Assembly: GCA_023078555.1 (NCBI GenBank)
Contig: CM041200.1
Coordinates: 1,868,001 to 1,932,000 of the forward strand
Length of the DNA stretch: 64,000 bases
Direction: 5' to 3'
Source: Ulva prolifera
Lineage: Eukaryota > Chlorophyta > Ulvophyceae > Ulvales > Ulvaceae
The notes under the pieces are model-generated. The model was not told where the DNA came from and did no database searches. It was given only the letters and a program-made list of their open reading frames with translations. Below are positions 35,480 to 45,000 of the stretch, one piece after another. A program made the position numbers and the translations under genes. Position 1 is the stretch's first letter. Each line of letters begins with the position of its first letter.

Positions 35480-38400
35480 CTAAGTCTCCACTAGCTGGAG
35501 TTTATTACGAACTTCTAACAAAGCAGGTCCGGGCAGCACTTTAGTAAACACATCCGCTAACTGATCAACAGTGCCCACCCATGCTACCTTAAGTTCATCC
35601 ATCTGGACATATTCCCGCACTCGCAAGTGCCGCACACGAATGTGCTTGGATCTGTCAGAGGACACAGCATTTACTGCCAAGATATTGGCACTTTTATTAT
35701 CACCCCACAGAGTTGGCTTATACGGGACGAGCTTTAGGTCGAGAAGCAACTGCTTTACCCACATCAGCTCGTTGGCTGTTGCACTCATCGCAATGAGCTC
35801 AGCCTCTGTCGTATCCCCAGCCACTATACTCTGTTTCTTCGAGCGCCAGAGAACACAGTTCCCATACACTCGAAGAACCATACCAGATACACTCTTCAAA
35901 TCAGCAGAGTTCGCAAAATCTGCATCAGAAAAAGCCTCTAACAGGCACCCATGCCCCACAGAGCCTATAAATTGTATTCCTAAATTCTTTGTGGACTGCA
36001 GGTATCTCAGAACGTGTTGCACAGCCAACCAATGTTCCTTCAGACTGCTGGACATGTGCCGGGCCAGGGCATGTGCCACGTAGCTGAGGTCAGGTCGTGT
36101 CACTCCTGCAATGTACTGGATGCTTCCTACAGCACTCATGAACCTGGAATGCTCAGCAGCACTGGCTTTCTCCAGGTCCGGGTGCTCTTTCACACTCCTC
36201 AGTTGTTGCCGCGGCACTAACGGAGTGGGAGACTTTCGACAATCAGACATACTATACTTTTCAAGCAGGCTATGGATTTTGTTTCGCTGTGTCATGGTGA
36301 TTGTCTTGGCCTTACGATCACGCATGATCTCAGTGCCAAGTGCCCATGCTAGTTCACCCAGGTCTCTGCCTTCAAATTTTGTGAGAATTATGTCGACAAG
36401 TTCTTGCAGCCCCGCAGTGCCGCTGAATATGAACAAGTCGTCGACCCACAGAAAAATAAAACAAAGACCAGATGTTCTAACATACAGTCCGGGATCACTT
36501 TGTGCGCACACAAATCCCATCTCTGCTAAGACCTTTATTAAAGCTTTATGCCACTCGCGAGCAGCTTGCTTCAGGCCATACAGGGTTTTATGCAATCTCC
36601 ATACACGTGCTGTCCCGTCAGTGAAGTACGGGGGCTGTTCAACGAACACTTCCTCCTCCAGCTCACCATTCAGAAAAGCACACTGTATATCTATGTGTCT
36701 AATTTCTAAATCTGCCTGAGCAGCAACTGACAGCAACACACGAAGTGTCGCATAGCTCCCAACAGGTGACCAAGTCTCAAAAAAGTCTACACCCTCTACC
36801 TGAGAAAAACCCCGCGCTACATAGCGTGCCTTGTAGCGCTGAATCTCCCCCGCAGGCCCACGCTTGATCTTGAGCACCCATTTGCCCGAGATAGCCCGTT
36901 TGCCCGCAGGCAGATAGCACAACCCGAAGGTTCCGTGCTCACCCAGTGCATCTACCTCCTCCTGCATGGCACGCAGCCATGCATCCCTGTCCGGACCCGC
37001 AAGTCCTTCCTTCATAGAAGGCATATCAGGGTCGGAGGAGGCCTTCTGCTTCCTGGCGGCAGCTGCTCGGCGCGACCCACGACGCTGAACACTCTGCTGC
37101 TCACCAGACTCCACATGCTGAGGCTTCAGGCCTGCACAGGACACTCCACAGTCAGCCGCGGCTGATGTGTCCTGGCTACAAGCTGAAACTTCAATAGCAG
37201 CAACAACTGTTTCACTACTAGCATTAGAGCCCGCAGGCTCATTCATATGCACAGCTGCTACATCCGCAGCCAATGGAACAAGGCGTCTGCGTACAAGAGG
37301 ATTGATTTTTATGCGGGGCAAGGCGGCTGGAATGGCCCTCACCTCGTCAGGCAAATCAACCCCGACAGCGGCTGAGGGGTCCGGGCCCTCTCCCCCTAAT
37401 TCGGACCCGGTCTCCACCTCATCTGGCTCATCCTCCCAGAAGGGCCTCGGCGCCTCTGCTCCTCGCAGGGGCGGAGCAACTGCCCCCGCGCCAGATGCTG
37501 AGGCCGCAGCCGAATTACTTCCTGAGCGGACCCGCTGAGCCTCCAGATTCTGATGAGCCGCAGCTCTTTCATCATCTGAGACGGTGTAGTCCATGCGCTG
37601 TTCATCATCGTCATCATAGACGCCAGGACCATCACTGTCCATGTCGTCGTCCGATTCGCTCGCAGATACATGAACGGGAAGCGCAACTTCTACACCAGGG
37701 TCGTGCAATGCAGCATCACGTGTGGGCACATAACGAGTTGTGCGCGAGGGACCAGCCTCTAAATGACGCAGTTCACCACGCACACGGGGAGGGGGGATGA
37801 CGTCAGGATGGGCTGCAGCCCTGGACATCGCACGCGTGCGATGCAGAGCTGCATTGGCTATTTCCGGTGTGTCCCGAGCAGGGTCACGCCGAATCACCTC
37901 CGCAGAGTCGCCATACCCAAGCCGAGGTGAATATGCCGTGGGGTTTGGCTCCGGGTTGTCTTGCCGGAACGTCATGTCCATGACAGGAACCCTACCGTGC
38001 CCAGGGGGGGTGTGGAGCTGGTCACGCAGACGGCGCAGCACTCCCCCATCATATGTGTGATCAGACAGGAAATCAGGAACATCGCTGTCTGTCACACGTT
38101 CACCCTCGTTATCCCCCTCAAAGACAACCTTATAGGAGTTCGCAAACTCCGCAGGCTCTCTTTTGTCCACAACGGCGGACGCATCGTACTTTCGTACGTG
38201 GCGGATCATCTGATCCGCAGTGCACATGACCTGGCGCACAACAAACACCCTACCCCCAGGAACATCCTGGGCGTACACACGCTGCATGCTGGGGCCCAGC
38301 CCAGCCCCGACCCAATGTGCTAACACACCCCTAGGGGACAACTTCCGCAGCTTGTCATCCCTGGGATATGCATACACCTCAACCCCCCATGGACGCTGCT

Positions 38401-41017
38401 GCTGCAGCAAATCCTGGAGCACCTCAACGGAGGTGTCCCTGAAAAAAGACATATAAGGAATTATATCCTTATCACACGACCGCACTAGAAACTCATCTAA
38501 CTCAGTACTTGCAAGCAATTTATATTTGCGTTGCTCCTCCTCTTTCAACTTGTCGCGCTCGGCCTTTTTCATGCGCTTTCCCTGACCCTTTTCAGCCTCA
38601 GCCACGTCCGCCGCAGCGTTTATGGCCATCTGAGCTTTCTGGGATTTCAGGATACGTGCCAGCTTGTCATGGTACAGCGCCGAACACGGCGTCCGATTGT
38701 GACCATGAACAACACTGGCAAGGCATTCAATCCACAGGAACAGAGGGAGGCCACTCGCAAGCAGCACAGCACGGAGTGCCTCAAAGGCGACTCCTATCCT
38801 CCGCTCAATCATGCCATTACAGCGATGATCAGCTGTGGGGGTAGTGCGGTGAGTGATGCCCCGACGTTGGAGGTAGAGCTTTAAGGCCTCGACCATAAAC
38901 TCGCCCCCTTTGTCAGTGTGAAGGATGCGCACACCCGGTTCACCTGGCTTCACCACATTTACCCTAATGCGCTCTATGATATAAGAGATCATGGCCGCAG
39001 CCTCACTCTTTTTGCGCAGACCGACCACGAAAGTATAACGAGTAAAAGCACACATCACAAACAAGACATATTTCACACCTCCAATTCCTACTGGAGTGAC
39101 AGGACCAGCTAGATCGGCATGCAGTTGCTCGCCAGGGTATTTCGCCTGGCCCATGAGCTCACGGTCATTGGCAGAGAATTTACCCGCAGGTACTTTGCCA
39201 ATCCTGCAGCCATGACATCTATTTCCGAAAGGTTCGGAATCGACACTCAAATTCAAACTACCATAAAACTCAGCGTTCGACTGCATACGCTTGAGCACCC
39301 AGTTCGACTGGTGGAAAGACAAATGCGCGATAAAAGCAGGGTTCAGCAAATACGCATCATGTGGGACCTCGGCCCCCCCAGCATTGGGGCGCGCAAGATC
39401 AACAGCCGCAACTGCCACATGATGCCATTGTTGCTGGTCCGCGACCATGCAGGTCGGACTGCTCTGGTTAGACCAGACCACCCCCCTATTGACAGGCCCA
39501 CCGACGAGAATAGGCTTAGTTTCCACAGCCATTTTGAACGCAAACACAGGGTGACCATCAACATCTAGTTCCTGAAATTTGACGTCATCCTCTACGTCGG
39601 CGGCCATGTCACCAAGACCCGGGACATACAACACATTTCTACGCGTGTCTAGGAACATTTGTTCGTGTCTAAGACACATTGTACTAAGCAGGTTGTACGG
39701 ACATTCAGGGGCATAGTATACACCAGGGATCTCGACATCTAACGGATGGTTTTGACCATGCTTATCCACGTAAGTACCCAGGTTCACCAAAATGGTTCCC
39801 CTGCCCATGATAGAAAGCTGCCCAGGTCCCGCGAGATTGGCAACTTTCTGACACGGACCGTACTCAGTGAACATTTCACGATTCCCTACTATGTGCATGT
39901 CCGACCCACTATCTACAATAATGTTCCATGGCAGAGACGCGTCAGGCATTGGATATTGCTCAGGCATCTCAACCGCACACACATCTTTGGCCGCAGCCTG
40001 TTTGCGTTGGGGGCAGTTCGCACGCAAATGTCCCTTCTTCTTGCAGAAGAAACAGGTCCTGGTCTCCTCGCGAGGAGCCTGGCCAGCCCCAAGAGCGGCG
40101 ACCACAGGACCATCACCACGGGGTTGCTTTCGCCAGCCTTGGCCTGGTTTGCCCGCGGGCGCCCCAGACCTAGCCTGCAGCTGCCGCTGTTGCTTCAGCA
40201 AATCGGCGTGTTCGGTCAAACGTGAAATTATGACATGAGGGGAGGAGTGAAGGACTTCGCCGCGCACGGCATTGAACTCCTCCCCCACTTCTAACAGTTT
40301 GAGTCTGAGCCATCGCTGGCCCACATCGGCACCTAGTGCCTCTAGTTGAGTGTACACACTCATAACATCACCACAATAAGATGCGACATCTCTATTGTTC
40401 TGTGACAAGGAATTGAACCGGCTCCACAGCCTGTGGATCTCGGCTTCGGTGCTGGGCCTATACTTGGCAGTAAGGTAGGCCCAGGCCTCGCACAAATGCG
40501 ACATTCGATAGACAGTCGTTCTATCAGCGTCGGGCAAAGACATAAGGACCTGTGTCCTCGCCCTAGCATGAACACGCTGTTCGTCCGCAGACGGTGCGTG
40601 CTGTAACAGATGGTCTAACTCAAACTGTCCTAACCACAAAAAGACTTTCTGTTCGTACGCAACGAAACTTTCGGTCTTATGATTCCACTCAGGCAGTTTT
40701 CCCTTTGTCAAATCAGGCTCGTTACGCCCCCGAGACGCTCGCAGCGCTTCGGTCAACGTTTCAAGCGTGATAAACGACTCAGCGTGACTCGAATCATTCA
40801 CGACATGAGAAGGATTGGGCACCTGCTGACTGCTGTGCCCAGTCTGAGCGGAAGAGCGTGGCCGGACCACTCGTCCACCACGGAGCAGCATGCCCTCGGG
40901 CTGCTCTCCATCAGGGAGCTGCTGGTGGGCGCCCCTGTCGACGATAGGCTGCTGATCAGCCTCGCCGCGATTCTCCTCGCGAGAAGAGTTTGAAGCTGAG
41001 CGGTTAGAGTGAGACAT
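35480..41017 (-). CDS. Copia Gag-Pol polyprotein, element A
   Basis: One open frame encodes Gag, protease, integrase, reverse transcriptase and RNase H in Copia order. The frame runs up to an ATG at 41110, but ATG 41017 (MSHSNRS) is preferred because it aligns with the start in element B, where the upstream stretch has no ATG. Seen motifs: zinc knuckle CFFCKKKGHLRANC, protease IIVDSGSD, integrase zinc region ending CHGCRIGK, integrase HADLAG, HTDKGGEF and MIERRIG (DDE), RT FLWVDDLFIF, and RNase H SDADFA and TTEAELIAMS. A long acidic then basic linker separates integrase from RT. It differs from element C at three residues by eye. No stop or missing catalytic residue was seen. Confidence 0.95.
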   Translation of the reverse strand: MSHSNRSASNSSREENRGEADQQPIVDRGAHQQLPDGEQPEGMLLRGGRVVRPRSSAQTGHSSQQVPNPSHVVNDSSHAESFITLETLTEALRASRGRNEPDLTKGKLPEWNHKTESFVAYEQKVFLWLGQFELDHLLQHAPSADEQRVHARARTQVLMSLPDADRTTVYRMSHLCEAWAYLTAKYRPSTEAEIHRLWSRFNSLSQNNRDVASYCGDVMSVYTQLEALGADVGQRWLRLKLLEVGEEFNAVRGEVLHSSPHVIISRLTEHADLLKQQRQLQARSGAPAGKPGQGWRKQPRGDGPVVAALGAGQAPREETRTCFFCKKKGHLRANCPQRKQAAAKDVCAVEMPEQYPMPDASLPWNIIVDSGSDMHIVGNREMFTEYGPCQKVANLAGPGQLSIMGRGTILVNLGTYVDKHGQNHPLDVEIPGVYYAPECPYNLLSTMCLRHEQMFLDTRRNVLYVPGLGDMAADVEDDVKFQELDVDGHPVFAFKMAVETKPILVGGPVNRGVVWSNQSSPTCMVADQQQWHHVAVAAVDLARPNAGGAEVPHDAYLLNPAFIAHLSFHQSNWVLKRMQSNAEFYGSLNLSVDSEPFGNRCHGCRIGKVPAGKFSANDRELMGQAKYPGEQLHADLAGPVTPVGIGGVKYVLFVMCAFTRYTFVVGLRKKSEAAAMISYIIERIRVNVVKPGEPGVRILHTDKGGEFMVEALKLYLQRRGITHRTTPTADHRCNGMIERRIGVAFEALRAVLLASGLPLFLWIECLASVVHGHNRTPCSALYHDKLARILKSQKAQMAINAAADVAEAEKGQGKRMKKAERDKLKEEEQRKYKLLASTELDEFLVRSCDKDIIPYMSFFRDTSVEVLQDLLQQQRPWGVEVYAYPRDDKLRKLSPRGVLAHWVGAGLGPSMQRVYAQDVPGGRVFVVRQVMCTADQMIRHVRKYDASAVVDKREPAEFANSYKVVFEGDNEGERVTDSDVPDFLSDHTYDGGVLRRLRDQLHTPPGHGRVPVMDMTFRQDNPEPNPTAYSPRLGYGDSAEVIRRDPARDTPEIANAALHRTRAMSRAAAHPDVIPPPRVRGELRHLEAGPSRTTRYVPTRDAALHDPGVEVALPVHVSASESDDDMDSDGPGVYDDDDEQRMDYTVSDDERAAAHQNLEAQRVRSGSNSAAASASGAGAVAPPLRGAEAPRPFWEDEPDEVETGSELGGEGPDPSAAVGVDLPDEVRAIPAALPRIKINPLVRRRLVPLAADVAAVHMNEPAGSNASSETVVAAIEVSACSQDTSAAADCGVSCAGLKPQHVESGEQQSVQRRGSRRAAAARKQKASSDPDMPSMKEGLAGPDRDAWLRAMQEEVDALGEHGTFGLCYLPAGKRAISGKWVLKIKRGPAGEIQRYKARYVARGFSQVEGVDFFETWSPVGSYATLRVLLSVAAQADLEIRHIDIQCAFLNGELEEEVFVEQPPYFTDGTARVWRLHKTLYGLKQAAREWHKALIKVLAEMGFVCAQSDPGLYVRTSGLCFIFLWVDDLFIFSGTAGLQELVDIILTKFEGRDLGELAWALGTEIMRDRKAKTITMTQRNKIHSLLEKYSMSDCRKSPTPLVPRQQLRSVKEHPDLEKASAAEHSRFMSAVGSIQYIAGVTRPDLSYVAHALARHMSSSLKEHWLAVQHVLRYLQSTKNLGIQFIGSVGHGCLLEAFSDADFANSADLKSVSGMVLRVYGNCVLWRSKKQSIVAGDTTEAELIAMSATANELMWVKQLLLDLKLVPYKPTLWGDNKSANILAVNAVSSDRSKHIRVRHLRVREYVQMDELKVAWVGTVDQLADVFTKVLPGPALLEVRNKLQLVET

Positions 41018-41324
41018 CCTACAGTAGAACAGGCGGTTGTGTGTCGCGCGCAGCAACGAAGCAAAGGTTTGGCTCGCAAGCCGTCGGATTGGAAAAATAA
41101 GCGAACGCATTCGCTTTTCTCAGCGCTAATCATTTGAAACAGCTGCTCGAATTGTATCTGATAACAATATGCCACGAGACAGCTAATGATATCTGCGCTT
41201 ATTGACCGCAGTCTAAGCGCCGACAGAACAGTGGAATGCCCCGCCGAGTCTGCGCGCAGACATTGGCCGATGACTACCTGAACAAGACCATACAAAGACA
41301 TAACGTAAACGTTCATCGATACCA

Positions 41325-41670
41325 TGTCAGAAAGCACTCTATCTGTCAGGTCAGACACGCAGTCTTAGGTCAGGTCAGGTAGCCAGCATTCCATACCTGC
41401 TGCGCACAGAGGTAGAACCGAGGAATGCGGGAGGAGACAGGGTACAGCTAGTACCGTGAAACAGTAAAGAGAAAGGTTACAGCTCTTAGTGTGCACCGCA
41501 ATATATGCACACTGTAAACACTCGAGGGTCACGCCGGGAAACCCTCGCAGGATCTCCCTCACTACCTCGGTACGATCCTGGCTGGCGGCTTACCCCTGTA
41601 CGCGATCCGCAGATCGTGCATGGGTGCACCTGTCACCACGCTGCTGCCCGCAGGCTCATGCATTGTGACA
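41325..41670 (-). repeat. 5' LTR of element A
   Basis: A 346-bp LTR upstream of the minus-strand polyprotein, followed on that strand by the TGGTATCGATG primer-binding site. Identical by eye to the other LTR of A. Confidence 0.95.
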
Positions 41671-41675
41671 CGCCC

Positions 41676-41700
41676 TGCACATAAGATAGCTTTTCTGACA
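41676..41700 (+). repeat. 5' LTR of element B, right part
   Basis: The last 25 bp of the split 5' LTR, ending TTTTCTGACA. The CGCCC at 41671-41675 is the duplicated target of element A. Confidence 0.93.
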
Positions 41701-41907
41701 TGGTATCGGTGATGTTAGCGTTATGTCTGTTTATGGTCTTGTTCAGGAAAGCCGTCGGCCAATGTCTGTGCGCAGACACGGCGGGCATTCCACTGTTCTG
41801 CCGGCGCTCAGACTGCGGTCAATAGCGCAGGCATCATTTAGCTCTCTCGTAGTATATTGTTGTTAGACACAATTCGAGAAGCTTGTTTTAATGATCAGCG
41901 CTGAGAA

Positions 41908-41925
41908 AAGCGAACGCGTTCGCTT
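41908..41925 (+). promoter_or_regulatory. 18-bp palindrome in the Copia leader
   Basis: A perfect palindrome, AAGCGAACGCGTTCGCTT, about 80 bases upstream of the polyprotein ATG of element B. Elements A and C keep it with one change in the centre (ACGCGT becomes ATGCGT), which creates the extra upstream ATG seen in those copies. Its position in the transcribed leader suggests an RNA hairpin or dimer-linkage site; that role is inference. Confidence 0.5.
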
Positions 41926-42006
41926 GTTCTCTCAACCTGTTTGCTTGCGAGCAATCCCACTGGTTAGTTGCTGCGCGCGACAAACAACCATCTGTCCTGA
42001 TGCAGG

Positions 42007-45000
42007 ATGTCTCTCTCGAACGCCAACTCCAACGCCAACTCTCCTCGCGAGGAGAGGCGTGACGATGCTGACCAGCAGCCTCTCGTCGACAGGGACGCTG
42101 ACCAGCAGCTCCCTGACGGAGAACAGCCTGCGGGTATGTTGCTCCGGGGCGGCCGAATTGTCCGGCCTCGACCCTCTTCCCACACTGGGCAGAGCAGTCA
42201 GCAGGTGCCTTTTTCCTCTCATGTTGTGAACGATCCTGGTCACACTGAGTCACTCATATCACTCGAAACGTTGACCGAGGCGCTGCGCGCATCTCGGGGA
42301 CGTAGCGAACCTGATTTGACTAAAGGGAAATTGCCTGAGTGGAATCACAAGACTGAAAGTTTCGTTGCGTACGAACAGAAAGTCTTTTTGTGGTTAGGTC
42401 AGTTTGAGTTAGATCATTTGTTGCAGCACGCGCCGTCTGCGGACGAACAGCGTGTTCATGCTAGGGCGAGGACACAGGTCCTAATGTCTTTGCCTGACGC
42501 GGATAGGACGACTGTCTATCGCATGTCACACTTGTGTGAAGCATGGTCTTACTTGACTGCCAAGTACAGACCTAGCACTGAAGCCGAAATCCACAGACTG
42601 TGGAGTCGGTTTAATTCTTTGTCACAAAACAATAAAGATGTTGCGACATATTGTGGTGATGTGATGAGTGTTTACACTCAACTGGAGGCACTAGGTGCCG
42701 ATGTGGGCCAGCGATGGCTTCGATTGAAACTGTTAGAGGTGGGGGAGGAGTTCAACGCCGTGCGCGGCGAAGTTCAACACTCCTCCCCTCATGTGATAAT
42801 ATCGCGTTTAACTGAGCATGCTGATTTGCTCAAACAACAGCGGTCGCTGCAGGCTAGGTCTGGGGCGCCCGCGGGCAAACCAGGCCATGGCTGGCGCAAG
42901 CAGCACCGTGGTGACGGCCCTGTGGTCGCTGCTCTCGCAGCTGGCCAGGCTCCTCGCGAGGAGACCAGGACCTGTTTCTTCTGCAAGAAGAAGGGACATT
43001 TGCGTGCGAACTGCCCCCAACGCAAACAGGCTGCGGCCAGAGATGTTTGCACTATTGAAATGCCTGCCAAGTATCCACAGCCGGACGCGTCCATGCCGTG
43101 GAACATCATTGTTGATAGTGGGTCGGACATGCATATAGTAGGAAATCGGGAAATGTTCACTGAGTACGGCCCATGTCAGAAAGTTGCCAATCTCGCGGGA
43201 CCAGGGCAGCTTTCTATCATGGGCAGGGGAACCATTCAGGTAAACCTGGGTACTTATGTGGACAAGCATGGGAACATGCATCCACTGGATGTGGAAATTC
43301 CTGGTGTATACTATGCTCCTGAATGTCCGTACAACCTGCTCAGCACGATGGGTCTTAGACACGAGCAGATGTTCTTAGACACGCGTAGGAATGTGTTGTA
43401 TGTCCCTGGTTTAGGCGATATGGCTACCGACGTAGAGGACGATGCCAAATATCAGGAACTAGATGTGGATGGTCACCCTGTCTTTGCGTTTAAAATGGCA
43501 GTCGAGACCAAACCTATTCTCGTCGGTGCGCCTGTCAATAGGGGGGTAGTCTGGTCTAACCAGAGCAGTCCGACCTCGGTCGTAGAGGATCAACAGCAGT
43601 GGCATCATGTGGCGGTCGCGGCCATTGACCTGCAGCGACCCAATGCTGGGGGAGCTGAGGTCCCGCATGATGCATACTTGCTGGAACCTGCTTTTCTAGC
43701 ACACTTGTCTTTTCACCAGTCAAATTGGGTCCTGAAGCGCATGCAATCCAACAGTGAATTTTATGGTCATTTGAATTTGGATGTCGATTCCGAGCCACTA
43801 GGGAATCGGTGTCACGGCTGCAGAATTGGCAAAGTGCCTGCGGGCAAGTTTTCTGCCAATGATCGTGAGCTCATGGGCCAGGCCAAGTGGCCTGGTGAGC
43901 AACTGCACGCCGATTTAGCTGGTCCTGTCTCTCCGGTAGGAATTGGTGGTGTGAAATATGTTTTGTTTGTGATGTGTGCCTTTACCCGTTATACTTTCGT
44001 GGTAGGTCTGCGCAAAAAGAGTGAGGCTGCGGCCATGATCTCTTATATTATCGAACGCATTCGGGTGAATGTGGTGAAGCCAGGTGAACCGGGTGTGCGC
44101 ATCCTACACACCGACAAAGGGGGAGAGTTTATGGTCGCGGCCTTAAAACTCTACCTCCAGCGTCGTGGCATCACTCACCGCTTGACCCCCACAGCCGCTC
44201 ATCGCTGTAATGGCATGATCGAGAGGAGGATCGGAGTGGCCTTTGAGTCACTCCGTGCTGTGCTGCTCGCGAGCGGCTTGCCTCTGTTCCTGTGGATAGA
44301 ATGCCTCGCCAGCGTTGTCCATGGTCACAATCTCACGCCGTCGTCGGCACTGTACCATGACAAACTGGCGAGCATCCTCAAGGGCTTGAAAGCTCAGCAT
44401 GCTGTCAACGCATCTGCGGATGTTGACGAAGCTGAGAAGAGCCTGGGGAAAGGTAAGCGCATGAAAAAGGCCGAGCGCGATAAGTTGAGGGATGAGGAGA
44501 AGCGCAAGTACAAATTGCTTGCGACAACAGAATTAGATGAGTTTCTAGTGCGGTCTTGTGATAAGGATATCATTCCTTATATGGCCTTTTTCAGAGACAC
44601 CTCCGTTGAGGTGTTCCAAGATCTGCTGCGGCAGCAGCGTCCATGGGGGGTTGAAGTGTATGCATACCCTAGGGATGACAAGCTGCGGAAGTTGTCCCCC
44701 CGGGGTGTGCCTGCATACTGGGTCGGGGCTGGGTTAGGCCCCAGCATGCAGCGTGTGTACGCCCAGGACGTTCCTGGGGGTAGGGTTTTTGTTGTGCGTC
44801 AGGTGATGTGCACTGCGGATCAGATGATCCGGCACGTACGCAAGTACGATGCGTCCGCCGTTGTGGACAAGAGGGAACCTAAGGAGTTTGCGAACTCCTA
44901 TACGGTTGTTTTCGAGCGGGACGATGAGGGTGAGCGTGTGACAGACGCTGATGTCCCTCCTTTCGCGGCAGAGCACACGTATGATGGGGGAGTGTTGCGC

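Larger units (their letters stand above)
35117..41670 (-). mobile_element. Copia-type LTR retrotransposon A
   Basis: A complete 6,554-bp element in reverse orientation, with 346-bp LTRs at 35117-35462 and 41325-41670 that are identical by eye. The 5-bp duplication CGCCC flanks it at 35112-35116 and 41671-41675. The internal region has a TGGTATCGATG primer-binding site next to the right LTR and a purine-rich tract next to the left one. It landed inside the 5' LTR of element B and so is younger. It is nearly the same sequence as element C. Confidence 0.97.

Noticed and set aside
36111-36719. Long frames antisense to the Copia polyproteins (also around 46.4 and 61.4 kb)
   Set aside because: They mirror the conserved coding strand of RT and appear in all three elements; shadows of the real frame.
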